Under the pieces are notes generated by a model, which did no database searches, was not told the DNA's origin, and saw nothing but the letters and a program-made list of their open reading frames with translations. DNA of 64,000 bases from the NCBI GenBank assembly GCA_003864495.1, contig ML133437.1:1116001-1180000 (forward strand), read 5' to 3'. The position numbers and the translations under genes were made by a program. Position 1 is the stretch's first letter. Each line of letters begins with the position of its first letter. Shown in pieces: positions 11,364 through 25,539 of the stretch. Source of the stretch: Nemopilema nomurai. Lineage: Eukaryota; Cnidaria; Scyphozoa; Rhizostomeae; Rhizostomatidae.

Positions 11364-14300
11364 CCCAAAGCTTGGAAAATGAAGGCTGAAAACTCCAAAG
11401 ACACCTATGCCGCTAATTAAAGGTAACGAGATAACTGCTGGTTGTGGAAATATGCAGTGGTACGTTACCTTTTGTACTGGCTTTTGAACAACAGATAAGA
11501 AAGAATTCAATTTTGCAAATATTGAATGCACACGAGATCTCAAGTTCTTGTTAAAAAGCATCTACGTGACTATTTGGCTTTGAGAACATCACGACATCAA
11601 TCTTACTGAAGATTTTTACAATTTTCCAAATAAATAGCTTTCTTCAGCAGAGGATTTTAGTGCCCTGATTTTACATTATCAAAGTTGGGAAGTTACCAGC
11701 TCAATGCTGAAGTTAAAAATCAGAGACATGGTTTTCAATTCAAAGAAATTTGAAACCAATTCTAGGCATCCCAGTGCTATCTCAATATCCATCTTTTTGT
11801 TTAGAACGATGTGTCTAACTAGTGGTAGTTAGATTTCTAGATGCACAGACCTGGCTTCTCGCTTCAAATGAAGATTGAAATCGCCCCGGACTATTTGATC
11901 TGCCACGTTGTTGATGACGTGTTGGAGTTCCTGTCAGAAAGGTGTTGCTAACCAGTACGTTTGGTGAATACTTACTCTTCATTTTCATTCTTCATATAAG
12001 TATGTATTTGATAGCCACGAGTCAAGCAATATTTGCCAAAGAAATTCATCTAGGGTCAAGGAGAATGCTTGCTGTCTTGGGGGCATTGCATAATTGAAAC
12101 GTTCCTAAACGTATTCATTTGTCCGATTTCTCATTCTTGATTAAGCTTTTTTACACAAGAAGCATCCTGATATATTATCATTTTGAGTGCTATCCCCTTT
12201 CTGTGGTTTCGCACATTAATGTTTGGATCAATTTGATCTTCTTGAATTTGTTTTCAGGGAACATTTGAGAAGAGAGGTTTATAAACCCGATCCACGGCTT
12301 ATCTGTACGCATAAGTGGCCCTTCTTTGCCACGCCTCTGGCACGTGATGAGGCGGTTCTCTCTCTGCGATAACGGAGCTTTGATTTGCAGCAATAAGTTT
12401 TTCCTAAAAATGCATCGTTGAATGTCGCTGCGAAGGAAAAGCCTCCCGGTGAAGGGGAATAGCACTAGGGGTCATACCCTTATTACAGAATTGACTCTTT
12501 GTATTCTGCACATCTGGTTTTTCTCGTCAAGGTGCCACAAATGTACCCACATTTGTCACAGCCTTTCTTGAAACAACCGATTTTTGTACCAGCTTTGAAA
12601 TGATTATGATTCTCCTTATCGTAAGCAGATGGTGGTTTTCATTCTGCCAGAAGGCTGTTAACCTGTAAAGACCAGAAATATCAGGACTGTCTCCAAGGCG
12701 TCGGGCACAACCTTTGCCAAACAAGGATTGCCTGCTAAAGCACATACACATGATCATCCTCTAAAGCACATACACATGATCGCCTGCTAAAGCACATACA
12801 CATGATCGCTTTCTAAGGCACACCCAAACGTGGATCACGAGTATGCAAAGTAAAGTCTATCTAGATAGTCAGCATATTCAGACAGTGCAGAAGTGTAGAT
12901 GGCTCTCACAATATATTCGGTACCTAAAGACACGCGCACTTGAAATGACTAAGGAGAAGAGTTCCATTGCAAGATTGGCATCACAACTTGCAAGAGTCCC
13001 ATTGCAGGTGAAACAGCAACAACAGCAACATACATGGCTCCGGCCTGCTTTGCTATGACCGGCTGTTATCAAAGGCACTCGTGCTCACTAGAGACATGCT
13101 TACCGCACAAAAAGTGAAGGAATATACATAGATTTTGAACCTACTGGTATGGAGAAAAGTTCCCATGAGCAATATTTAAACATCAAGTGACAACTTTTGT
13201 CTGTCTGGAATTGTCTTAGGTACACTAATTAAGAATGAATCAGAGAAATATCCTTAAGCTCCCAGCAAAGGACTCTGTGACGGTTTTGTGGTTATTTGCC
13301 TTTTCGAAATAATGTAGACTCCATAGCAGCAGCCATGTCTAATTAATTTTCATGACGTTCTATAAGAAACATAATAACTTGAACATTAAAGCGAGACATG
13401 AATTTGATAAAGCCACGGATAAAAGTTGTTTAGCTTTTGTACTTTGAATATATTTTTATTCATTAGACGTAGAAGTTAGTCTCTGCAAACGGTTAATTTA
13501 TTAAATTGATCTAAATTCGTGAAAGTAATCGTAAGACTATCACCTCGTTTACTTTTGAAATTTAATAACTAATAAATAATCCCTTATCGAGTTTACTGGA
13601 CGCTTCTGATCCTTCTCTAAGATAAGTGGCTGCGATTTGTAGAGTAAGACTTAGTGCCATGCATCTAAACAAAAAGAAGACCCACACACTATCCTGGATA
13701 GATATCATCGAGATGAAATATCGGATTGAATAGCAGCCGGAGGTGTCTTGGCCTAAGGGACAACTGGCCCTTCCCAAGACTTTTATTGGGTACTAGTATT
13801 AAGTTTGCTATTTCTTACTTGCCGTTCATGTGGTGTTTAGATACATGTCACTTTGCGTTCCATTGGCGCAGCAGACAATTTCAAGCTCACAGTGTTCTAT
13901 TTTATAAAAAAGCCTGAAGGTAGGTACTCAATCAAAAAGACCTATTGTTACCGCATTACGTCACTGTTAATGGGAAGGAGAGAAGCTCAAAGGTTGTCTA
14001 TTTTTAAGCATGATACGTGGTGTGTAATTTGCTAATTTCGATATTTAACAGTGATCGATTTTTCAAATATTAGCCAAAGGATATCTTAAGAGTGCGTAAT
14101 TTAAGATAAGCAGCGATTTGTCGACAATTTTTGAAAAATCTCCTCAAGGTACAGTAGCAAAAGATGAGAAGCTATCTGCTTACTTGAAGTAGGAAAATAA
14201 ATAAATCAAACTGACACAAGGATTTTTAGATCGATTACACTCTAGACGGAAAAGTCCCAAAAAGCAAATGCGACACATATCAAATTCAAACACCCACCTT

Positions 14301-15217
14301 CATGCTGGGAGAAAATCCAGCTTTATATAAATTTAATTGATGCTGTTGCCTCTATTAAGTAGCCATCCTTATCATACTCTTATCTCCCGGTGCAGATTCA
14401 GAGAAAACGTTTGACACCTAGTTAATTTTGCAAGTGTAAAAGGGAAGACATGAGAATGTCAAAAAACATTCGTCAAACTTAGATCCTAACTGGCAGGATA
14501 GAAAATTTTGAGGCATATCGCAAAATCTACAAAGATCCAAATTTGATGTTTCGCATCCTTGTTTGGCTTTCTTGTTTCTTTCAGAGCGTCAACAAGACGA
14601 ATGTTGTTTGAAGCAAAAGAAAGACACTGATCGCTTTCTTAGGCCACTTGGTTGATCCATTATATTGAGAAGCATTCGTCAAATTATTGCCTTTAATGAC
14701 GCCAGTAAATCTTCCATAGCAATTTACACGTCATGCATTAAGGACGTTTACTCGTGCCTAGACCACTTTGAAAATGAAAAGCGACAAAACAGTTTGACTT
14801 TTAAAATAGGCGCTTCTAGACGGTAGTTGTATCTTGCCACTTTTGCTAGAAACATTCGTCAGATTAGGACACTAAACAGCAGGAGAGAAACTTTTTAAGC
14901 ATAATACACGATCACAAAACATCTATGTATGATGTTTCACATGCATGTTTGGTTCCCTTGTTTCTTTTATGGCACCAACCAGAAAATATTTTTTTTGAGA
15001 TCAGTGGTGTCCAGTCAAACCAAGTCGAGGCTATGTACTCTGATGTTTGAAAAGGAGGCAAATTAAATATTTCTTCGTCAACCAATTTTTTACAATGGCG
15101 GCATGGCTGCCCTAGAATTCGAAGAGCTTTGACTTTGGAATCGTTATTGTTGTGTCTTGCTCCTTAAAACTAACTAAGAATTGTAGATGCGATTTAGTCA
15201 GGGATCTGTTTGCAGTT
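11364..15217. other. Gene-poor stretch with small repeats
   Basis: No splice-consistent coding exon was found on either strand; the frames present are short and without recognisable motifs. It includes the cacatacacatgatc minisatellite at about 12732-12822, and two diverged copies of a roughly 130-base sequence (acattcgtca...tgtttggtt) at about 14460-14600 and 14850-14985. The distal end holds the presumed promoter of SFSWAP. Confidence 0.45.
12732..12822. repeat. Three-copy minisatellite
   Basis: About 28-base units share ctaaagcacatacacatgatc and are repeated three times, followed by a degenerate fourth start (ctaaggcaca). Tandem direct arrangement. Confidence 0.8.
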
Positions 15218-18200
15218 ATGTCATTTCTTGTGAGTACCGGTAGGTGTCCTCCACACAAGAAGAAGAGGTTTGATGACGAGAAACATCGCTCTTACAAAAA
15301 TAAATACGAAGATGTTATTGTGGTTGGATACCACTCTAAACTGTTTCGTGATGATGCTATGGCACAGTATATTGAAGATGGGAAGCATCTGATCCCTTGG
15401 ATGGGTGACGAATCTCTTCTTATAGACAGGTAAATATAACACCTATAATTGACAGATTTTCCCTATGACTGCACAAGATCTTAATTTCACAAAAATAACC
15501 AATTTAAAAAAAAGAAGCACTTGAAAAATGAACATGAAAGCAGTGGGCAAATCGAACACCACTTATTATTGGGACCTCACAAACACTGCTACACTTTTAT
15601 TTGGTAAAAACCATTGGAGTCCTAAAAAGGAGATCAAGCCTTGGCTTGATGTCACCTCTGCTTAGAAGTCACCTCTTCTTATCCACAGGTATGATTGCAG
15701 AGGACATCTTTATTCTCGGGATGAATTTGATTGGCAAAGTAGTCAGTTTTCAGTAAAGTTATCCCCAGAAGAGGAACAAATTGAGCAAGCTTGCAATGCA
15801 GAGCGTTATTTGGGAATACACAAGAGTGTTGAAGAGGAGAATTTTTTGGAAGGTAATCTAATGTTCTGTTTCTGCCCCCTCAATATCAGCTTTATTGCAT
15901 TTACTGATGTCATACATGTACTGAGACTCTTACAATTCTAATACCAGAATTATGAAAACCACCAAAGTATTCATAACTCAAGTTTCCCAATGCGTGTTTT
16001 AATTGTATCACTCCTGATTTCCTGAATCAATAAGGTATGATTCAGTTGCAGTTGTTGTAGTATATCTATTCTTAACAACCCAATGTGTTGTTTTTATCAA
16101 AGTAATTCCATTTGGTAAAATGAAGGTTTGAGTTTTTTCTATGCATATAAATTGGCAAGTATTTCACCAGTCTTTTGAATAAAAAAGAACAAAAAAATGA
16201 AGATCACCTTTTCAAAGGAGATGCATGTTCCTGTTGGAAAATTCTAAGAAAATTCAACAGACATATTCAAATAATCTTATTTAACAAATGTATTTTGTAT
16301 TCATGCAAAGTAGATTAGTATTAAGCTGTAAGTTTCAAAGCAGATGCCAGTCTTTTTGCAGCTAGTTTGATTGCAACTGCTAGAATGCAGGCTGATATTA
16401 AGTAAGCCAAGGTATGGTAATTAGCTGTATGGTTCATCTATTTGACTGAATGCTGCAAACACATGTCCAAGAAATTATTTTCATTATAACAATCATTGTT
16501 ATTAATATAAAAATGTTTTTCCCCAACTGATATACAAAGAAACAAAACATAATGAGTCAACTGAATGAAAATTCCTTGCCCTGGTGGTTTGAAAATTCCT
16601 TAAACACCTTTGGCAACCATCAAAATATTTTTGATATTTATGTAACATAAACTATCAAATATTTGAATTCTTTTATGTCAGAGTATACATGATGGAAATA
16701 GATTCTCCTTGAGCTTTGGCAAGTGGATAACCTTTTTGGTCAATATCATTTGTTGATATCTGATATCTTTGATACTTGTGAAATGCGTTTTTATGTTGTA
16801 CAATTGCCTGTGCTTTATTCATTGATGGACTTTTCTCCATATAATTTTCATCTCATTAGATTGCTTCTTGATTGCATTCTAATTTGCATTTATTTTCTGA
16901 CAGTTAAATATTCTCTGGCTTTTCAAGTTTTCAGACTTTTATCTTTTCCAATAGCTGTATCATATTTTCAGCCATTTTGAAATTCTATTATCTTTGCTAT
17001 CCACTTCCTTTCATTGATGGTCACCAAATTTTAAAACTGATTCACCTTCCTATAGCAGATTCTCAGTTAATTATCAATCAGCTGTAATTAAATTGTTCAT
17101 GTTGCAAAGTATTTTATCACTTTTTATAGAGGAAGAAGAAAAAAGAATGAAGTTGCATGCTGACCAAGAATCTGCAGGCTACCGTAATGTTGCTTTTAGC
17201 TATGAGTCAGCAAGTAATGATGGAAGCAAGGAATATGACCCAAATGATTGTTTCGAAGAAGACTCTGATGAAGGTAACCTTTGTTTCATTTGCCAAACCA
17301 TGTTTTGTGCCTTACTCTATGTTGCTAGTAGGGCAGCAAATGAAAAAACTGAAACTGCCTGGTCCCCTGAATCTCATTTATTACCACAGTGCTGGGCTGA
17401 AAATTTTCCTTAAAAACATCCACAGTTTTCAGTACTCCTACTTTGCCATAAATCACACATTGCCTTTCCATCATGTTTAACTTCTACTATAAACTCTTTA
17501 AATCCTTCTTATATGTGTGAAATTAAGTTCAATGTCCCACCCATGAAAACAGCAATCTTAATGAATGCTACTATTGACAACATTACTGTTGATGATAATG
17601 AACCTGTCATCACTGATGTCATTGGTTTTATTTAAAATAAAAAGTTTTGCTCTTGTAATCATTCAGAAAGTTTGATATCAGTGATAAATTTTTAAACCAT
17701 TTTTTTCTAAAAGGAAGTTTCTGAAAGGGGAGATTTTGTAAAATTGGCAGAACTCTTAGAAGATTTGATTGATATTGGTTGTATTTAATATTTAACATGT
17801 ATCAGAATGTAAACACCTTCCTTTGATAAAAAGTAAGCTTCTTATTATTGTGCAAATGTTTAATAAATATACTTTCATTTAAGATGAAAATATATCTACA
17901 GCTACTTGTGTCCTTTAGTGCTATTTTCAGTTCTAGCTTTCAAAATTCTTTATTTAAGCATATTTGAAATTGATATTGAAATTTTTGTTGAGCAAATGCC
18001 AGCCTAGATAAGGGAAAACTCCAATATTTGTATATAACTATGATTACAGAGAATGGTTTGGAAGCAAATATTATAAAGATTTCAAAGGCCCACAGCGACA
18101 GAAAGAAGGCATCTTCTGGTGCGAAGCCTTTTCAGTCAATTACTAAACCAGCTTTAGAAGAGTCTGTTGGTGTTTACACTAAACCCGCTGATCTTGAGAT

Positions 18201-21200
18201 TCCAAGTGGAGTTGATGTGGTAGGTTTACTTTGCAATAATATTCTTTATGTTTTTATTTTTGTCCATATTTTTCCTTTGTTTGTTTTTTATTTGTGTGAT
18301 AGCCTTTTTGTGAGAAACAGACTGGAAAAAGCTTTCCCAAAGATGCAATCAGGACTTGGATAGCCATCCTGGTTTCCTGTGGTTTGTGTATTGTCAATTT
18401 TACTCTTTTTAAAGAGAAATATTCTTACTTTTTGCAAGATGTAACGCAATGGTTTGAGATAAAAACCCCAAATTCTTGCGCAGATATCACAAGATTTAAG
18501 TCTCCAATCAATGTAAGTTGAAACCACTCTATGATAGAGAGAGCATTTCATTCTTTGTGTCTTTAAAAGAATGAGCTCAATTGGCATATTTTTTGAGAAC
18601 ACGCAGCATTTTTCAAATAATGATAAAACCTGATCTCAATTGGAGTTCACACTATTTTTATATTGGCCATGCTTGGATGAATTGCTTGAGAAATATCAGG
18701 AAGAATATTTGCTCATTCTGTTTATTTTATGTTTCTCTGTGTTTTTGTGTTATGTACGATGAGCTACATAAAGCAGTAGTCGAATAGTACCATAAGCGTG
18801 TTAAAAATATATGCTATGAAGATCATTGCAGCAAGATTTAGCAAACAACTTCAAATAAAGTCTATTTACTTACAGATGTTTTGAATTTTTTTTCAATCAT
18901 GGAAGTAATAATGCTGCAGATAAAATCTGTTGATATCCCAAAGAAACGATGTAAAAGATTTTTTCAAAATCTGGACCCGTTTTTGGAAATTTAGCCTTGC
19001 ATTTCTGAATTTGAACGAGATAAAGTTGTTTCTAGATGTATAGCTGGTAAGTTCCGTTCAGACGAAGCATGTTCTCTGCATTCTTTGCATCCATATTTCC
19101 GAAGGGAACGCTTTTCCAACGTGCAACATTCTTTCAACGAGGACTATTAATACTGTTTCGTCGTAATATTTACAGTATCGGTAGAAAAAAGAATCTTTGA
19201 AGTAAGCTACATGGAAAAAGGGGAACATTTTCAGATATTTAGTAATTTTAGGGTCATTTAGCGATACTTGTTTTTTAAGACGCCTCTTCTTGTTTCCTAT
19301 CAACATTTGACTCTTCTGAAGATTTCGTAGCAGGATGGTAACGATGGACACTTTGAAACTTGGAGACTTCAATGTAAAAGAACCAGGATCAGCTGAAATC
19401 ATGTGATTAATTTCGATAGCTTATTTCATACGAATTTAGTTTGTACAATTTAACCAACTAGAGAATGGTAAGTGTGCTAGGACCATGGTCAGGCATTCGG
19501 CAAAGGAATGCCGCATGTTGCAATGAGGAGGAGCCTGCGGTTTATTGGTACAATGCAACCAGGTCCACTCGTGTTTCTGGTTATGTATATATATATATAT
19601 AATATTTGTTGGCGAGGAACTCAAAAGATACCTTCACCGTATCCCAAAAGTACCTTTATATTAGTGTCCCTTTTGCGGGTGCTGAGTAGAATTATCGCCC
19701 TCTTTTCCTAGTCTGCTTTGTTTTGAATGCCAATGATTGAAATACAATTTTCTAAGCCAGTTTTCTTGCCAAAATATTAGTCTTAAAGTTGATTTTGTTG
19801 ATAAAATGTTCAATGACTATCAAAGTATAGGTCCGTGGACTTTGTTGGAATTCTTCCGAAAATGTGTGGATGATGAAATGTGGGCCTAACGTCATTAACT
19901 TTAGGAGAAAGGCTTGTAAAAGCCTGGAATATCTAAATTCAAAGGTATCTTTCAAAAGTCTCTTTCAAAACGGCCTTTCCCAAATGGCCACGACCAAAGG
20001 TAAAACCTATGAGGTAAAGCAATTAGCGCTATGGTGAAGCGATAATGTTCAGTGGACCACAGATTAACTTTTTCAAAAATATTTTGACTAACTCTCGTTA
20101 ACTGTGGGTGATTCTCATTCTAGCCGGACAGCCAAAAGTCACACTCGATTATCGAAAAGACCGCATTGTTCATCAGCAAGCAGGGGACCCAAATGGAGAT
20201 CGTGTTGAAGGCGAAGCAAGCAGGGAACCCTCAGTTCGATTTCCTCAATTTCGGCAACTGGCTGAACCCGTACTACAAACTGCTGCTGCAGAAAATAAAG
20301 GACGGAAGCTACATTGTCGAATCGAATACTGTACACGTGGGATCTTCAAATGACAAAATTGAGAAAGGTGTGTCAGAATTCATTTGAGGTCGATACTGCG
20401 TAGGGCGTTTTACGAAAAAACTGTTCCTGAATTTTTTTGAAATGTGACAAAGCGGAAGAAACTTTTCGTTGAGATTTAATCGTTAAATTAATGCCGAGTT
20501 GAATGTTTTGCGTTTTTGCTCGCATTTAATTTTAACCATTCCATATGGTTTAATTAATGCTCATCGCGTTCCCATTTTGTGAAATTGTTGGCTTGTTTAA
20601 TTTAATTCACTTCTAAGAAAATGAATGTCTTTTATTGTCTAATAAACATATCAGCTCTATTTTTGTCGATGGGCAATGCTGCATTCGTTACACGAAACAA
20701 TTTGTCGTGTAAAAGTAGTTACGCAACTTCACTTCCTATATTTGATTAATGAACTGAAACAAAAAATAATTTGCAACTTGCATTTTTCCAAAAGCTTTAT
20801 TCCAAAAGTTTACGTAGATTTCGCAATATTTACGATGTTAGATTCTTCTGGGAGCGAAAGCGACGGTGAGAGCTCCGATGAGGGCGAGTACATCCACCCC
20901 CTGTTGCAAGCACATCTAAGGCCTGTCAAGACCGCTGCGGAGCCATCGCAGTCACAACAAACCGTCTCGGAATCTCAGCAAAGAACAGTCAGCCACGCCC
21001 CGGCACCGTCCTACGAAATCACAGGGTCACAAACTGCGCTGCCTCAAAGCTCCTACGCAGATGCCGTCGCTGTTTACATGGCGCGCAAGTACAGGAACTC
21101 AAGGCACGACACGCCCAGCCCAAAAGCAGCTAATGATGGTAATGAGGACCAGGAACAGCCGGACGAGCACTGGGCTGATGACTTGGAGGAAGACCAGAGT

Positions 21201-24172
21201 AATGCATTGATAAGTAAGTGCCATTTTGTATATACAAGGTGATTGAGGTTTGGTGATCCATTTTCAGCCGTGTTTGGGTACGGACAACCGCGCTTTTAAA
21301 CCATTCTTATCGACATTGCCTCTTTTAGACGCCCAGAACCTCGCCTACTTCAATCAGATGCAACTGGAACTTGCCAATCTTCATCCCGCTTACATGATGT
21401 CGTCACTTGTTCCTCCTCCACCGCCACCCGGCCAAGAAGATGAACGTAAGACTTCGTTCGTTTTGAATCAGTTGAGTTAGGGTATTGGAGTTAGAAACAT
21501 TGTAGCCAAGGATTTCCTTTGAAAATCGGTTGAGGCGTGGCTCAGGGCGGACGCCACCATAACCATTGAACTGTGTAGCAAGACACTAAATGGGGCCGGG
21601 CTATGCTTAGAAATATAGACTTGCTATTTTGTTGTTTAATCAATGTTTTGCTGTCTCAAAGGACCGCTGGGTCTATATCGAATGATTTGAACTTATTTCG
21701 CTTCCCTTGGACTTTGATTTTATCAAGAGGTGTCTTCTAGTTAGAATTGTACAGTAAATATTCACTTTGCCAGAGCCAGCCACAACTGATAAGCAAATTT
21801 TTCACTTTCAACAAAATTCTAAGTTGTTTAAACAGTTTCCGTGAATTCTTTTGTTGTACCACCACAAATACGTCTATTGCCTTTCTCTTTTATTCTGGGG
21901 GGAGCATTTAATCATTGAATGCTAATCATTCTAGCCGGCACTGCTGATCCATCCTTATATGGGATCCATCTCCATCCACCCCCTCCTCCCCCTGGTTGCT
22001 CGGAAATTGACCTGGATGGCCGTCCATTTGTCGATCACCAACAGAGGCAGCAACAACAGCAACACATTGTTCCTCCTCCTCCGGATCTCAAGCAGGTGGT
22101 GGACAAACTGGCAGATTACGTTTCAAGAAACGGAGAGACGTTCGAGGAACAAGTGAAGAAGAAGAAGGACCCACGATTCGACTTTCTGAAGTCAGATAAT
22201 ATTTATTACCCGTATTATCTATACAAAAAGCAGCACTGTATCTTAGAAGTTTCAATGTCGAAGGCTCAAGAGAAGAAAGGTAAAGATCAAAACAGTGTTT
22301 TATGCCTTAGCCAGTGCTCCAGACCTTTGACCTTTGGTTTGACCTTTGGTTTGACCTTTGCTAGTTCGTTTCATTCAGTTGATTGCAGCTTCGACTTCTC
22401 TAATCTTCTCGACATTTTTTGTAGAGCAAGAAGAGAAAGTTTCCAAGCCACTGAGTTTTGCATTGAAAACGAAAAAGGTGGCGAAAGCACCTGTTATCAG
22501 ATCGAAAGCGGTAGAAATATTTAAAAAGGCGCATGACGAAGCAGAAACTGATGATGATGACGATGTGGTGGATGATGCGAAGGAGCTCGATGGGTACCGG
22601 CCGAATACATTGAAAAAGAAGCAGGAAAGCAAGGCTGACGAACCAAGCATAGAGGAAAAAGCGAAAGAGACAATGGAGAAGGCCAAACAGATGATTGCGG
22701 AGGCGCAGAAGAAGCAGAAAGAATTGCAACAACAACCTTCAACTGAGGGTACGCCGATTTGAATGTTTGCTTGCTCCCATTACAGGAGAGTGAACAAATT
22801 GCATGTGTCACCCATTGGCACAGAAGAGCACGATCATTGCTGTCTTTATGTGTTCTGATTGATCATTGTTAGACAAGCACCAAATTCCTCAAAAGGGTGC
22901 CCTCAGATGGAAGAAATTTTTAGGTGCCTTAATTAAAGACACGGTCGCTTCTTGTGTTCATCCTAGCATGAAACAATGTTTTATTCGATTTTAAATATCT
23001 ATGTGGATGCTTCTTTATATTTACATAGCCAAGTTGAGCGCTACGTAGTTGGTGCATAAGCAATTACAGATTTGCTGCTGGATCTGGCTCTGACTATACA
23101 TCCAATATAAAGGGTTAACCAACAGCTATTTTTGAGGAATTATAGAGGGAAGGCTCAACAAACTTAATAATTTTTTTTACTCTGGATAAACCCAACTTGT
23201 AGCTGACATGTCTTCAACTTTTTTGTACTCTTTTTAAGTTCCTTTTAAGTTGGCAAATCATCTATTTTTGTCTTTTCATAAGATGTTGTCATATCTGAAT
23301 TACAAGTAATGCAAGCTGATGATGAAGGTATGGCTAAACCAATTTTTGATTTGATGAAAAATCCTAATTTTGTCAGACTCACTTTCTTGCTAATCACTTC
23401 TATTTGTTACCTCTGCTGTTGCCATTTTATCCTAAGAATATATGTTAAGCATCTTCTTCAAGGCGTGTAGGTTTTTCTTGCTTTGCTGTCTGTTGCCAGG
23501 TTTCTGATATATACACAAAAAAGGAAGAGCACAGGTGTTATATATTCTTATGTTTAGAGGTAACTGTATACTTCTGTTGCACTACATTTTTGACATTAGT
23601 GAGGCAGTAAAAGACGCAAGGGCAATTCTTCCATTTAGTTTAGCCTCTAAATCTCTTCATTCGCTAATTGAACCTCGTAGGTAGAAAAAGTTGCTCATCT
23701 CTTCCAGACCCTGGCCTTCCAGCTTTGTAGGGGGAAGAAGCCATTGACCTGCGACCGAGAACATTGCTTTTTATAGCTTCCCAGTGCTTCAATCTGTCAG
23801 TTGCTTTTTATAGTCTATCTCTGGGATTAAATGTAGATTGATTCATTGTCTTTTTAAACTCTGTTTGTTGTAAATATTAATATATTTTGTTTTGCTTTAG
23901 TCGAATTGCGATTAAAAGCAGAGAAATCTTGGAAATAACTTACGCAGTAAATTTGTTGATAGTTCCTTGTGAATAAATATGATTCATTTAGAGAAAAACA
24001 TGTTGATAGTTTTATGTAATATGTAAATACTTATCGTTGTACATATATGAAAAGCAGTATCATTCAGTGTTGACGTTCTTTGCATCAACTTTCAGATGAA
24101 ACTGTTTCCCTGTTGAAAGAAAAAGAGGACAAATGGCATGATCTTCCAACATATATAGCCAAAATAAGGTAG
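15218..24172 (+). CDS. SFSWAP: SFSWAP (suppressor-of-white-apricot) splicing regulator, 11 exons
   Basis: Nuclear regulator of alternative splicing. Exons: 15218-15429, 15689-15852, 17130-17273, 18050-18219, 20124-20367, 20842-21213, 21329-21445, 21935-22279, 22425-22748, 23283-23327, 24096-24172; every junction is in phase. The N-terminal DRY_EERY-type domain shows [38 protein letters not shown] and the [17 protein letters not shown] stretch. SURP1 is in exon 5 ([15 protein letters not shown], then [20 protein letters not shown]). SURP2 is in exon 8 ([20 protein letters not shown], then [11 protein letters not shown]). Poly-Pro runs lie in exons 7 and 8. Exon 9 holds a K/E-rich coiled region with a [10 protein letters not shown] acidic patch. 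The final exon reads YIAKIR then TAG, so the Arg-Ser-rich tail of vertebrate SFSWAP is not seen. An alternative donor sits over that stop (ataag|gtaggc), so further exons are possible. The start ATG is the first in frame, not proven. Confidence 0.9.
22316..22362 (+). repeat. Triple gacctttggttt repeat in SFSWAP intron 8
   Basis: Three head-to-tail copies of gacctttggttt lie in the short intron between exons 8 and 9. Simple repeat with no further meaning seen. Confidence 0.6.
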
Positions 24173-25539
24173 GCTATGTCTTGGCAAGTACAGCATATCA
24201 GTGTCAGTACAACACTGCTGCAGAGTTTTGTGTAAGAGCACTATTGATTCGCAATGATCGGCGATACATGTTTGATTAAATAAGAACACAATTCTTTAGA
24301 TATTAAACAGTCCCAATATGAATGCGCTTTGTTAAAAGTTTCTCAATTTTCACCTTTCACTGCTGTATTTAAACTTTCTTAAAAATGTCCTTTGTTGCTC
24401 ATTTACAGTTTTATTTCTACGAACGTACATATAATAGGACGGTTTTTAGCATCAAATGATGACATTATAACAAGTTCCCATTGTTTGGAATTAAATGTGA
24501 AGAAAAAGTGTCAGTAAATGGCACTTACCTTTTCTTGTAGGCGAAAAGTTGCTTTAGATAAACATCGCTAATAATACAATAAGATGAAAACAGATTCTGA
24601 CAATTACTACAAATATTTTCCAAAAGTGAACTTATCGATGTTCAATCCTATTTTTAGTCTTTACAACATCTATGTCATTTCAAGCTTTGAAAAGTTGTTT
24701 TTTAAAGAAAAGTGAAAACATAAGCTTTCCTTGTAAAGTCACACTCATTTTGTTCGGGATTGTAGATCAACAGTTCATGATGACAAATTTGTTGTAGTTC
24801 CACTCTGGTTTTTCGTTTTCGCTTGTGTCTCCGCAAAAGCTGGTCAATGAAGCTTTTTTCGTTATTAAAAATCACAGTTTTTCTGCATGAAAGGTCAACT
24901 TCTTCCTTGTTGACATTTTAGGCATTTGCGTCAAATACCTTAGTTATGAACCTAAAGTAATCTCGCATTTAGATTATCAAACGTTGGGTAACCGTTCGGA
25001 GATGAAGCACTGATTCCCTTTTAGGTCCTTAGGGTCAATGACTACCTTCCAGCGCATATTGTTGGATAGGCGATCGCCTTCGTAAGCTGAACCACACGAG
25101 AATTTCGTCACCCTTGTGAAAATCTCTTCACGACCGCCTGGTTATACTGTAGATCTTTTTGCAGACAGTTCACCGTTTAGCAGAAGGGGTCAAAACCCTG
25201 TTTAGTTAGATTTACACAAGGGCTGATGTTTTTATTTTCCATCTCATAAAACCCAGACGCTCAGGGGTAGCCGTACTGAAATCCCTGGCAAGGCATGTCC
25301 TAGTTGGGAAGAGGCTCATATCACACCTGTACAGAAGTGGGTTAATCTGAAAACGACAGTGTTTGGATTGAGTCCGAGTGGGGCAACGAAACCCGGAAAC
25401 AGATGTATGTTTACAGCAAAAAACTAATTTCCATATTTATATGACCAAAAAAAACTGAAAAGTCTAATACACAACAAATTTGAATAGTTATCAATTACAC
25501 AAAATCTAAAAATTCAAATGACATCAGGGGGACCATTAT
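24173..25539. other. Convergent intergenic space between SFSWAP and HMGCL
   Basis: No exon recognised on either strand. I looked specifically for Arg/Ser-rich plus-strand coding sequence that could extend SFSWAP and saw none. The two genes converge here, so both 3' UTRs should lie in this stretch. Confidence 0.5.

Noticed and set aside
22375..22811. Ser- and Leu-rich minus-strand frames
   Set aside because: Antisense shadows of the acidic and Lys-rich SFSWAP exon 9.
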